From NCBI GenBank assembly GCA_023228245.1, contig JALOBN010000031.1, forward strand, positions 1 through 34,726: a stretch of DNA of 34,726 nt, read 5' to 3'. Positions 1 to 7,847 of the stretch are shown one piece after another. The notes beneath the pieces are model-generated. The model had not been told where the DNA came from and did not search any database. It worked only from the letters and a program-made list of their open reading frames with translations. How positions within the stretch are numbered: position 1 is the first letter of the stretch; each line of letters opens with the position of its first letter. A program made the position numbers and the translations under genes. The stretch comes from Candidatus Pacearchaeota archaeon. Lineage in GTDB: Archaea > Nanoarchaeota > Nanoarchaeia > Pacearchaeales > GW2011-AR1.

Positions 1-51
1 GCTCAATCGAGGGCGAAAAGCGTCTGCTTGCAGGATTTTTTTTAATGTGTT

Positions 52-72
52 CCGTGCACAAACGGTGTACGG
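52..72. promoter_or_regulatory. dyad in the leader of the packaging operon
   Basis: CCGTGCAC and GTGTACGG face each other across five bases, giving an 8-bp stem with one G-U pair if read as RNA, or an operator-like dyad if read as DNA. It follows a run of eight T and lies about 125 bases before the first gene. The rest of positions 1-198 shows no supportable gene. Its role is inferred only from position. Confidence 0.3.
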
Positions 73-198
73 GCATGGGTTTATGATCGAGGGTTGTCAT
101 GGCAGGCGATTTTGACGCGTCGGCGTTAGTGACACGTAGTCACCAGGGACAGAGAGTGACAGTGTAAGGACCGTTGGAGCAAAGGACAAGGGGTTTTG

Positions 199-1260
199 GT
201 GGATGAATCGGCACTGACCATCGCCGGCAAACGGCGGCATTTGTTCCTGCTGGAGAAGATCCGGGAGAACAAACCGCTGACCCGTGCGGAGGTCGCCGAA
301 TTGGGGCAGTACGAAAGGGGCATGGAAGGACAAGGACAACACACCGATGCGGCGCAGGCGGGCCAGGCCCCGGTCCCGCGGTCCAAGCTGGCGCCGGATA
401 CGGTCCGACAGGCGGCGATGGTGTCCGCCTCGATGTCTGAGGCCGGTGAGCGGCTCGGCGTCGTAGACCTGGCCGCCCGGCTGGAAAAATCGAAACGCCT
501 GACGGCGGCGTGGGATCGCGGCCAACTGTTGCGGCGGGTTCAGGAGATCGCCTCGACGACGATGATCGTCGCGGAGAAGGCGGACCGGGCCCTGGGCCTG
601 GCGGCGGGGGAGTTTGTGACGATCCTGGCGACGGACCGGATCGTCCGCGACCTCTGGGAACAGAGTCGCTTCGAGTTCTGGCTCCAGCAGCAGCAGTCGA
701 TGGCGAAGAAAGTCGCGGAGGGTGACGCCCGGGCGGCCGCGATCTTCCAGCAGCTCTTCCCCGAGGTCCACGCCGGCGAGGGTGGCGCCGACCTGGTGGA
801 CTTCACGCGCCTCAGTCCCACCCAGATGGAGAAGGCGACGGGTGTATTGCGCCAGCAGATCCTCCGGTGGCACAAGCAGCACGGGTTGCCCCGCAACGCC
901 GATCACACATACAGCATGCCGGCGTTTGTGACCTGGCTCGAGCGGTTCACCAAGGCCAAGATCTCCGGCCAGGCGTCGCCGGGGACGAATCCCCTCACGT
1001 CGGTGAAGGCCGAGCGGCTGGAGCTGGAGCTCCGAAAGAGAAAGGGGGAGCTGGTCGAAGTCGAGGCGGTGACGGAGGGTCTATTCGCCCGGGAAAAGGC
1101 GCTGGTGGCCGTGCTGGAGCACAAACCCGAGGAGCTGAGCCACGTGCTCGAGGGCAAGACCCGCCAGCAGATCAAACCCGTTCTTGAGAAGTTCACAGAA
1201 GATCTCCGCCGCGAATGGGCGGAGGCGATAAAAAGGGAAACGGAAAACGCGACGGAGTAA
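199..1260 (+). CDS. putative terminase small subunit (Nu1-like)
   Basis: This would be the DNA-recognition subunit that loads phage DNA onto the large terminase. The protein is about 353 residues. An N-terminal LTRAEVAELG segment looks like a helix-turn-helix or DNA-binding-motif start. The last 100 residues are a charged helical region (ERLELELRKRKGELVEVEAV, then an EKFTEDLRREWAE end), the arrangement known from Nu1-like small terminases. I prefer the GTG at 199, placed after an AAGGGG ribosome site; a TTG at 196 is possible. It leads the packaging block, with the large terminase 1.6 kb downstream. It is longer than typical small terminases (about 180 residues), so the middle is unexplained. 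The call rests on position and the C-terminal pattern. Confidence 0.6.
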   Translation: MDESALTIAGKRRHLFLLEKIRENKPLTRAEVAELGQYERGMEGQGQHTDAAQAGQAPVPRSKLAPDTVRQAAMVSASMSEAGERLGVVDLAARLEKSKRLTAAWDRGQLLRRVQEIASTTMIVAEKADRALGLAAGEFVTILATDRIVRDLWEQSRFEFWLQQQQSMAKKVAEGDARAAAIFQQLFPEVHAGEGGADLVDFTRLSPTQMEKATGVLRQQILRWHKQHGLPRNADHTYSMPAFVTWLERFTKAKISGQASPGTNPLTSVKAERLELELRKRKGELVEVEAVTEGLFAREKALVAVLEHKPEELSHVLEGKTRQQIKPVLEKFTEDLRREWAEAIKRETENATE

Positions 1261-1266
1261 CACAAG

Positions 1267-2394
1267 ATGGGAACCATCATAAGGCGGGAAATCGTCCATG
1301 AATTTGTGAAGAAGGCCTGGCGGAACGGCCAGAAGGTTGTATTGACGAACGGTTGCTTTGACGTCCTGCATCGGGGACATTTCGAGACGATGAAGATGGC
1401 GGCGAAGCAGGGGAGCTGCCTGATTGTCGGCGTGAACACGGACGAATCGATTCGCGTCCTGAAAGGTCCGCATCGGCCGGTCTATAAATTGGAGGACCGG
1501 ATGTTCATGGTCTCTCAGATCACGGGCGTCGACTACGTCGTCCCGTTTGGAACGGCAGAGGACCCGAGTGTCGAGCCGCTGGTTGAGTTGATCCGGCCCG
1601 ACGTCCTCGTCAAGGGCGGCGACTATTCGCCTGACGGCGTCGTCGGCGCTGCCGTCGTGCAGAGGTACGGCGGCCGGGTGGTCATCGCGCCGAAAGTGGA
1701 GGGAGCGTCGACGACGGAAACCATCAGCAAGTTGACCATCGATGATCCGGGGACGAACGAGCCGCGCATGGGGATTCGCCCGGAGGATCAGTTGGCAGGC
1801 ATCTGCAAAGCCCGAGCGGCGGACTGCGAGCGAGAGTCACCGCCACTGCTTGCCCTGGTTGATCTCGACGGTGTTCTCGTCGACTTCGTCGGGGCGATGG
1901 CGAAGGCCTTGAACGTGCCCTATCGGCCTGACCAGATCCGGGGTGAGTACGACGTGGGCAAGATCTTCGGCCTGAAGACTGATCTGTTCAGTCTTTTCGG
2001 GCCGGATTTCTGGGAGGCCTGTGACTGGATGCGCGACGGCCAGGCAATTCTGCAAACCGTGATCCGGGCGGTGGGTGAGGATCACGTCTGGATCTGCTCT
2101 TCGCCGACGCACGAATCCTCGTCGCCGATGGGCAAGCTCCGCTGGATCGAGAAACACTTGGATGACCGGTGGGCGAGGCGATACATCTTCACGCCGCACA
2201 AGGATCTCTTGGCCAAGCCCGGGACGATTCTGGTAGACGACAGTGACGCGGTCATCGATGCCTTTCGCAAGGTGGGCGGCCAGGCCGTTCGGGTCGCTCG
2301 CCCGTGGAATTGTGAGTGGCCCATCGCGGGACAAGCTCTCGATTATCTCGCAGAGGATCTGAAACGGGTGAACAGCGAGAATGATCGATCATAA
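1267..2394 (+). CDS. HldE-C-type sugar nucleotidyltransferase fused to a HAD phosphatase
   Basis: This is a two-domain enzyme of 375 residues. Residues 1-160 form a cytidylyltransferase-fold domain: NGCFDVLHRGH at 28-38 holds the HxGH nucleotide-binding motif, KGGDY is near 116, and a GASTTETI segment is near 146. This is the pattern of the HldE (RfaE) C-terminal domain, which makes ADP-heptose from heptose-1-phosphate. Residues about 195-375 are a HAD domain with VDLDG (nucleophile Asp near 199) and LVDDSD near 325, closest in style to 5'(3')-deoxyribonucleotidases. The sugar-kinase half of HldE is absent. The gene begins six bases after the small terminase and overlaps the RuvC-like gene by 14 bases, so it belongs to the operon although its function is not packaging. 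The true substrate is unknown. Confidence 0.8.
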   Translation: MGTIIRREIVHEFVKKAWRNGQKVVLTNGCFDVLHRGHFETMKMAAKQGSCLIVGVNTDESIRVLKGPHRPVYKLEDRMFMVSQITGVDYVVPFGTAEDPSVEPLVELIRPDVLVKGGDYSPDGVVGAAVVQRYGGRVVIAPKVEGASTTETISKLTIDDPGTNEPRMGIRPEDQLAGICKARAADCERESPPLLALVDLDGVLVDFVGAMAKALNVPYRPDQIRGEYDVGKIFGLKTDLFSLFGPDFWEACDWMRDGQAILQTVIRAVGEDHVWICSSPTHESSSPMGKLRWIEKHLDDRWARRYIFTPHKDLLAKPGTILVDDSDAVIDAFRKVGGQAVRVARPWNCEWPIAGQALDYLAEDLKRVNSENDRS

Positions 2395-2911
2395 ACCATC
2401 CATCATTCTGGGCCTCGATCCCTCATCGACGGTGATCGGCTATGGGGCGCTGACCGCCGGCGGACAGTTTGTCGAGGGGGCGATCATCCTGCCGGACAGC
2501 CGCGGCGATGGGAGCTTCGATCGGATCATCGCCATGCACGGCGAACTGGTCCGCCTGTTCGAACGTCTGCGGCCATCGATCCTGTTGGTCGAGTGGACCA
2601 GGGGCAAGGTCAACACGAACCGTCACGGAGGCCTCGGGGCCGGCCTGGCCGTCTACGGCTGCGGCGTGGGGGCGGCTGCTCTGGCGGCCTGGCAGTGGTC
2701 ACAGGGTCATCCGGAATGCCGGATGGCGGCGGTCTGCGAGAACGACTGGACGCGGGGTGTGCCGAAGAAGGACCGGCAGCTCGCGATCGCGGCCGCCCAC
2801 CCGGAATATGGCGCCCATCTCGGCGAGGACGGCGGCGGGGACATCGCCGACGGGATCGGTCTGGCCGCATGGTGGATTCAGGAGCAGAAGGTGGAAAAGG
2901 GGCTGTTCTGA
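2381..2911 (+). CDS. RuvC-like Holliday junction nuclease
   Basis: RuvC-family enzymes cut branched DNA; in phages this clears junctions before packaging. The 176-residue protein has the expected acidic residues: Asp13 in GLDPSS, Glu71 in LLVEW, and Asp154 and Asp157 in GGDIADGIGLA. The length matches RuvC (about 170). It overlaps the upstream fusion gene by 14 bases, and its TGA shares bases with the ATG of the large terminase, so translation is probably coupled. Its place next to the terminase fits a role in resolving replicated DNA for packaging. The family call is from motifs I can see; the role is inferred. Confidence 0.78.
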   Translation: MIDHKPSIILGLDPSSTVIGYGALTAGGQFVEGAIILPDSRGDGSFDRIIAMHGELVRLFERLRPSILLVEWTRGKVNTNRHGGLGAGLAVYGCGVGAAALAAWQWSQGHPECRMAAVCENDWTRGVPKKDRQLAIAAAHPEYGAHLGEDGGGDIADGIGLAAWWIQEQKVEKGLF

Positions 2912-4860
2912 TGGCCATCGAGCGACGCCGAACGCGAAGCGGCCCTTCGGGACCGACGAGTCACGAACCACGGACCAAGCCGCTTGGCCTTTTCGCGGAG
3001 GAGCTGGAGATCATACTGCCCCGGGCGAAGCCCGACATGGTGGTCTGGGCTCAGGAGCACTACGTCCTGCCCCGCGAGACCGCCCAGATCCACGGACGCT
3101 GGTCTCCGGACTATGTCCCCTTCTGGCTGGAGCCGATGAAGTGGTGGAGTGGGGGCTCGATGCGGCAGCTCAACGCCGCGGCCTGCACGCAGGCGGGCAA
3201 GACGGAGTTCGCCAATATTGCCCTGGGCTACGCGGCGGACGTGGACGCAGGTCCCTTCCTCGTCGTCCTGCCGACCCAGGACGTCGCGACCCAGCGGCTT
3301 GCGACCCGCATTCGTCCGATGTTCCGCTCGTGCCCGCGGCTGATGAAGAAGATTGGCAATGATCTCGCGAACTTCAACATCGGCAAAGAGACGATCATGG
3401 ACGACATGATCCTCTACATCGCCTGGGCGAACTCGGCGATCACCTTGAGTGACCGACCCATCCGGTATGTCGTCTTCGACGAGCCGACGAAGTACCCTTC
3501 AAGCGTCGGGACGGATACGGACCCGATCTCGCTCGGCAAGCGGCGTCAGCGCGGCTTTACCCTCAATGCGAAGACCTACTGCTGTTCGAGTCCCGTCCTC
3601 GAGGATGACCTCTTCTGGAAGGAGTGGGAAAAGGGCGATCCCTACGACTGGCATGTCCCGTGTCCGAAGTGTGGCCGGTGGCATCAGATGGCATGGGAGC
3701 GGGTGGAGCTCGACAAGGACGATCAGGGTCGGTTGCTCGACCCGAAGGAGTATACCAGAGGCGGCCATGCCCGCTACGTCTGCCCGCACTGCAAAGGCCG
3801 CTGGACGGAGTACCAGCGATGGCAGGCCGTAGAGGCCGGCCAGTGGGTCCAGGCGGGCGCCCACGTGGTTCAGGACGGCCGGATTGAGGGCGGCCGGCCC
3901 GCAGGGCCGGTGCGGAGCATCCGGATCTGGGCGGGGATGCTGCACCCGATCTTCCAGACGATGGACGGTCTGGCGGCCGAGTGGGCGGCGGCCCAACTCG
4001 CCAAGCGGCAGGGCAACGTCAAGATTCTTCAGGACTTCATCAATAACCAGCTTGCGGGGCCCTGGCGGGAAACGGCGAAGGCCACACCCGTTGAGCAGCT
4101 CCGCACGCACATCGATCCGAAGTACCCGACGGGCGGTGTCCCTCAGCAGGTCCTGTTCACGACGCGGGGCATCGACGTGCAGCTCGACCACTTCTACGTC
4201 GCGGAGGTCGCCTGGGGCGATCTCTCCGAGTGCTGGGTGACGTTCTACGCCCGGATCGACACCGGGGACACACAGCAGCTCGCCAACTGGGGACCCCTTG
4301 AGGACTATCTCAAGAGCGGAACTCCCCTGGCGGAAGACCCCTCGCGGCGGGCGCATCCGGCGATGACTAGCATTGACTGCGCCTATCACACGGAGGAGGC
4401 GATCGCCTTCTGCCGGCAGTGCCAGCGGCAGGGCATCCCGATCATTCCTTCCCGCGGCTCCGAGCACATGCGGCGTGGGATCATGCAGCCGTTCAAGGAT
4501 TGCAGTAAGCAGATTCTCCGATACGACTTCAACGAGGACTATTACAAGGGCATTTTGCACTCTATGCTATTCCTGGCAGCCGAGCCGGGTCCGGGCTACA
4601 TGCACCTGCCGGCCGACACGACGGACGAGTTCCTCGATCATCTGACGAGCGAGGAGGCGAGGGAGATCCCGGTCCGGGGCCGGCGGATCACGATCTGGGT
4701 GAACAAGGGTGGCGGGGCGAACCACTGGTGGGACTGCCTGGTCCACGCGCGGAATGCGGCGGAGAAGGTGGGTGTCCGCTGGCTCGATCCGAGGGCCACG
4801 GCCGGCCCGAAGCCCGAGGGGCGGCCGGTGGGCCGCAAACCGATCCGAACACGCTACTGA
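2911..4860 (+). CDS. terminase large subunit (GpA family)
   Basis: This is the ATP-driven packaging motor and nuclease that cuts concatemers and fills the prohead. It has 649 residues, near the lambda gpA length. Walker A is CTQAGKT at 92-98, and Walker B with the catalytic Glu is VVFDEP around 187-192. A zinc-binding insert has CPKC at 251-254 and CPHC at 291-294. The nuclease domain shows GIDVQL (Asp422), SIDCAY (Asp489) and a late Asp608. The start overlaps the upstream TGA. Residues 15-22 are encoded by three period-7 units at 2956-2976, so a dispersed repeat has become part of the N-terminus. GpA-type terminases generally work with cos sites, but no cos site can be identified here. Confidence 0.95.
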   Translation: MAIERRRTRSGPSGPTSHEPRTKPLGLFAEELEIILPRAKPDMVVWAQEHYVLPRETAQIHGRWSPDYVPFWLEPMKWWSGGSMRQLNAAACTQAGKTEFANIALGYAADVDAGPFLVVLPTQDVATQRLATRIRPMFRSCPRLMKKIGNDLANFNIGKETIMDDMILYIAWANSAITLSDRPIRYVVFDEPTKYPSSVGTDTDPISLGKRRQRGFTLNAKTYCCSSPVLEDDLFWKEWEKGDPYDWHVPCPKCGRWHQMAWERVELDKDDQGRLLDPKEYTRGGHARYVCPHCKGRWTEYQRWQAVEAGQWVQAGAHVVQDGRIEGGRPAGPVRSIRIWAGMLHPIFQTMDGLAAEWAAAQLAKRQGNVKILQDFINNQLAGPWRETAKATPVEQLRTHIDPKYPTGGVPQQVLFTTRGIDVQLDHFYVAEVAWGDLSECWVTFYARIDTGDTQQLANWGPLEDYLKSGTPLAEDPSRRAHPAMTSIDCAYHTEEAIAFCRQCQRQGIPIIPSRGSEHMRRGIMQPFKDCSKQILRYDFNEDYYKGILHSMLFLAAEPGPGYMHLPADTTDEFLDHLTSEEAREIPVRGRRITIWVNKGGGANHWWDCLVHARNAAEKVGVRWLDPRATAGPKPEGRPVGRKPIRTRY

Positions 4861-4886
4861 CAATCGTAAACTTGAAGGGATTCGAC

Positions 4887-5243
4887 ATGGCTGACGAAGA
4901 AAAACAGGATGAGGTTTCAAACAAGTGGGTCTTCCCGCCGAGGAGGTGCCCGCGGTGCAAGACGTTCAATAGTATTGCGACGCACACCGACTCCGTGAGG
5001 GGTATCCAATATCGGCGGTGCCGGACGCCCCTGTGCCAGGCGACGAAGGTGCGGTTCAGCGTCAAGGGAGTCGCCGTGGAGTCCCAGGTTGATGACCCGG
5101 TGGACGAGTCGGCGTCGTTTACCTGCCCGCACTGCCAGATGGCGTACAAGCGTCGGGGCGACCTGACGAAGCATCTCAATAAGGTCCACGGCGTCCCAGT
5201 AGCGCCGGAAAAAGGAGATTCGACTGATGGACGAGAAGAATGA
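4887..5243 (+). CDS. double zinc-finger protein with a C2H2 finger
   Basis: This is a 118-residue protein with two likely metal sites. The first is a ribbon with Cys21, Cys24, Cys45 and Cys50, reminiscent of phage Ogr/Com-type zinc proteins. The second is a canonical C2H2 finger: Cys80, Cys83, His96, His101, spaced C-x2-C-x12-H-x4-H, with Tyr87 and Leu93 at core positions. Such classical fingers are common in eukaryotes and rare in bacteria. The ATG follows GAAGGGA at the right distance. A nucleic-acid-binding regulatory role is likely, but the target is unknown. It sits between the large terminase and the portal, and its end overlaps the next gene by 17 bases. Confidence 0.7.
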   Translation: MADEEKQDEVSNKWVFPPRRCPRCKTFNSIATHTDSVRGIQYRRCRTPLCQATKVRFSVKGVAVESQVDDPVDESASFTCPHCQMAYKRRGDLTKHLNKVHGVPVAPEKGDSTDGREE

Positions 5244-5604
5244 GGTACCTGAATCGGGAACGATGAGCGACCAGGCTCCAGACCCAAGGAAGGAGTCGCC
5301 GGCCGCGTCTGCCGCCGATCCCGGCGTGCTCGACGAGATCCTCCGTGGGAAGATCGCGGCCAATCCCTGCCTGGTGATGGCCCTTCGCGAGGCCTTCGAC
5401 TGTGGCCGGTATCTGGTCACGGTGCACCGCAAGGTCAAGGACTCGCCGCCGGACGATCTCCGGGGTCGCTCGGTGCAGGTGGACTTCCCCGCCGATTGTG
5501 TCGTGGATGCGATGCAGGGCCTGTGTCGCGGCATCCTGGCGGACGAGGCCAAGCGGCTCGAAAGCGAGCAGCGCAAGACCGCGATCCGGCCGTTGTGGAG
5601 ATGA
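5227..5604 (+). CDS. hypothetical protein, 125 residues
   Basis: I do not recognise this family. The protein is soluble and acidic at the start, with a proline/serine-rich N-terminal 35 residues followed by a compact segment holding two short helices (VLDEILRGKIAANP and VVDAMQGLCRGILADEAKRL). It overlaps the zinc-finger gene by 17 bases and shares the GC-rich codon usage of the block, so it is very likely expressed. The ATG at 5227 follows AAAAAGGAGATT, a good ribosome site. Confidence 0.6.
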   Translation: MDEKNEVPESGTMSDQAPDPRKESPAASAADPGVLDEILRGKIAANPCLVMALREAFDCGRYLVTVHRKVKDSPPDDLRGRSVQVDFPADCVVDAMQGLCRGILADEAKRLESEQRKTAIRPLWR

Positions 5605-5608
5605 ATCG

Positions 5609-5692
5609 ATGGTTGTTTGGATATGGATACTCTCGGTTTTGTTGCTGCTGAATGGTGTTGTGCAGGCATGGATCTACCTGCACCGCAGGTGA
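5609..5692 (+). CDS. 27-residue single-pass membrane microprotein
   Basis: A very short frame with a GGAG ribosome site eight bases before its ATG, starting four bases after the previous stop. The product (MVVWIWILSVLLLLNGVVQA followed by WIYLHRR) is one hydrophobic helix with a basic tail, which predicts a membrane protein with the basic end in the cytoplasm. No family is recognisable. It could be a small membrane effector or simply a chance frame. It is the last frame before the terminator-like hairpins. Confidence 0.4.
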   Translation: MVVWIWILSVLLLLNGVVQAWIYLHRR

Positions 5693-5782
5693 AGATTCTT
5701 CCAGATTCTGGAACTATTTTTGAGAAAGGGCTTGCAGGGGGATTGTGGTGATGTAGCGGATTGGTTTTGATGAGGTCTGCAG

Positions 5783-5824
5783 AAAGAGGTCGGCCAGGAC
5801 CAATGGGTTCGGACCGGCCTCTTT
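5783..5824 (+). terminator. hairpin before the packaging/capsid junction
   Basis: AAAGAGG at 5783 pairs with CCTCTTT ending at 5824, and the stem extends inward by four more pairs (one a wobble) to about 11 bp around a loop of about 20 bases. A T-rich stretch follows. It may be an attenuator or the first of two tandem terminators. Confidence 0.45.
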
Positions 5825-5837
5825 GATTTTGAGCAAC

Positions 5838-5887
5838 GGGCCACGTCGGCCAGGGCTGGCCCCCTGACGGCGCGGCCCTTTTTCTTT
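5838..5887 (+). terminator. putative intrinsic terminator after the packaging block
   Basis: GGGCC at 5838 and GGCCC ending at 5878 close a GC-rich stem that also pairs CGTC with GACG, and TTTTTCTTT follows at once. This has the form of a rho-independent terminator. The flanking stretch 5693-5940 has no gene. A period-7 repeat follows directly and leads into the next start codon. Confidence 0.6.
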
Positions 5888-5906
5888 GGGGGCCGAGCGG
5901 CAGGAC

Positions 5907-5940
5907 ACGAATCACGAGCCACGGGGCACGGGACACGAAT
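5907..5940. repeat. heptamer array (ACGAnnC)n
   Basis: Five degenerate 7-base units (ACGAATC, ACGAGCC, ACGGGGC, ACGGGAC, ACGAAT) run directly into the ATG of the next gene, leaving no room for a ribosome site. Similar units occur at 2956-2976 inside the terminase gene and at 19149-19176. Confidence 0.7.
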
Positions 5941-6213
5941 ATGGCACTGACCGGAACGAGCACGTTGGCGGACGCCCTGACCCAGTACAAGGCCTCGCTT
6001 CGCTGGTGGACCTCGAACAATCTGGCGGCGGACCTGTACGAGGCGGTCCTGTACCTGCTGGCCTGCAAACCGGAGACGATCTCGGCGGCGGACCAGAGCA
6101 TCAACTTCGCCTCCCTGGAGCCGCTGCGTGCGAAGCTCGAATCCATCGTGGTCAATTGCGACACGTCCCGCCAGCGGGCCAGTTTTGTGAGGGGGACATC
6201 GCGGTACTACTGA
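5941..6213 (+). CDS. small head protein between terminase and portal (gpW position)
   Basis: A 90-residue, mostly helical protein with no motif I can assign with certainty. Lambda-like phages keep a small head-joining protein (gpW, 68 residues) in this slot, and the size fits loosely. Its TGA overlaps the portal ATG, so it is translationally coupled to the portal. The ATG at 5941 has no ribosome site because the heptamer array abuts it. Codon usage matches the neighbouring structural genes. The gpW role is inference from position only. Confidence 0.55.
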   Translation: MALTGTSTLADALTQYKASLRWWTSNNLAADLYEAVLYLLACKPETISAADQSINFASLEPLRAKLESIVVNCDTSRQRASFVRGTSRYY

Positions 6214-7847
6214 TGCGACGCGAGCTTTCCATCCTGGACTCTACGGGCCGCCCGATCCGGCGCGAGGTGTCCCACGCGCCCCGCCCGGGCACGGATCGGC
6301 TCGACGTCGTCCAGCATCGGGGAACCTATGGATTCACGGGCTACGGCTACCGATCGGCGACGACGGCGACGGCGGACGGGCGCGCCTTTCTGTCCTTCAG
6401 CGGCGATGCCCACCTGGATTTCCACCGCAAAAGGCTGCTCGCCCAGAGCCGTGACTTCGAACGGAACAACGCAATCTACGTGGGCATGGTCGAGCGGATG
6501 GTGGCCTACATCGTGGGCAACGGGTTCGGCCTGAGGGTCAAAACGAGTGATCGCCAGGCCAATCGCACGCTGGAGAAACTGTGGCGGCAGTGGTGGCGCC
6601 GGCCCGAAATTCGCGGGGTCCTGTCCGGTCCCCAGGTGATCCGCCAGATTTGCCGCGAGGTTCTGGTCGCCGGGGACACGGGCGTGCTCAAGACGGACAA
6701 GGCGACGATCCGCCTGATTGAGGCCGAGCAGATCGATCACGCGCAGTTGACGGATGGAATCTCGAAGGACGACTTCGGGTCCCCGATCTACTACTACGTT
6801 GCGCCGTATACGTCGAGCGGTCGCGTCGACGTCCGCAAGGCGATGGGCATTCAGCCGGTGAACTTCCTCTTCCTGACGAACCCGACCCGCCCGAGCCAGA
6901 CGCGGGGCGTGCCCCAGTTCCAGTCGGCGTTTCCCATTATTCACATGCTGTTCGACATCATGACCAGCGAGGCCGTGTCCTGGCAGCAGTTGTCGCGATA
7001 TGCGGTCTCGATCACCCGCGAGGGCGGCCCGGCCATGGGCTACATCGAGAGCAACGTCGACGAGAACAAATCCGACGACGAGGCGAACGACACGACGACG
7101 CGGGTGACGGAGCTCGACTACGCGCTGCTCTTCCACGGGGAGCCGGGAGAAAAGATCGAGGGCGTCAACCGGACGATCCCCGGCGTCAACTTCCCGGAGA
7201 GCGTGCGGATGTTCCTGCGTCTCCTGGGTCTGCCCGCCGGCCTGCCGCTGGAGATCATCCTGCTCGATTGGACGAAGAGCAATTACTCGCAGAGCCGCGC
7301 CGTGCTCGAGCAGGCGTTCGAGACCTTCCAGACGTACCAGGACCTGCTCGAAGAGCAGTTCTACACGCCGATCCTCGCCTGGAAGCTGTCCCACTGGTCC
7401 ACGGAGATTGGCGCCGAGGCAATGGACGAACTCGTCAGTGGGGTTCGGTCCGACGACACGCCCAGCTATGAGTGGATTCGGCCGACCTACCCATGGCTCA
7501 ACCAGAAAGAGGAGGCCGAGGCCTACGCGGCCAAGCTGGACAGGTCCATGACCACGCACGCCCACGTCTGCAAGAGCCAGAAGCTCGATAGGGAAGACGT
7601 TCTGAGCACCCGCCGTGCGGAGGTGGAGGAGGCCATCGAGATCGCCGCGGGTATCGAGGACAAATTCCCCGGCGCCAAGGTGCCCTGGCAGATCTTCGCC
7701 GGGCTCGCCGCCCCGGCGGCCGCGGCGGCGACGACGAAGGAAAACCGACCCGAAGGCGAGGGCGAGGGCGAGGCGGCCGAGGAGGACAAAACAGAGGATA
7801 GTACGACGGGGCAACCGCGACAGGAGGATAAATCGGATGAGACGTGA
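6213..7847 (+). CDS. phage portal protein (lambda gpB type)
   Basis: The portal is the twelve-subunit ring through which DNA enters and leaves the head. This 544-residue protein has the lambda-family features: an N-terminal NAIYVGMVERMVAYIVGNGF segment, a middle QVIRQICREVLVAGDTGVLK segment, and a stalk-like region with VSWQQLSRYAV and LDWTKSNYSQSRAVLEQAF. The last 60 residues are alanine/glutamate-rich and disordered. The ATG overlaps the upstream TGA. The 3' end overlaps the protease gene by 11 bases, and the AGGAGG ribosome site of that gene lies within this frame. Confidence 0.92.
   Translation: MRRELSILDSTGRPIRREVSHAPRPGTDRLDVVQHRGTYGFTGYGYRSATTATADGRAFLSFSGDAHLDFHRKRLLAQSRDFERNNAIYVGMVERMVAYIVGNGFGLRVKTSDRQANRTLEKLWRQWWRRPEIRGVLSGPQVIRQICREVLVAGDTGVLKTDKATIRLIEAEQIDHAQLTDGISKDDFGSPIYYYVAPYTSSGRVDVRKAMGIQPVNFLFLTNPTRPSQTRGVPQFQSAFPIIHMLFDIMTSEAVSWQQLSRYAVSITREGGPAMGYIESNVDENKSDDEANDTTTRVTELDYALLFHGEPGEKIEGVNRTIPGVNFPESVRMFLRLLGLPAGLPLEIILLDWTKSNYSQSRAVLEQAFETFQTYQDLLEEQFYTPILAWKLSHWSTEIGAEAMDELVSGVRSDDTPSYEWIRPTYPWLNQKEEAEAYAAKLDRSMTTHAHVCKSQKLDREDVLSTRRAEVEEAIEIAAGIEDKFPGAKVPWQIFAGLAAPAAAAATTKENRPEGEGEGEAAEEDKTEDSTTGQPRQEDKSDET

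Noticed and set aside
26..60. Sigma-54-type promoter (TTGCA element)
   Set aside because: The GG dinucleotide at the required ten-base spacing is missing.
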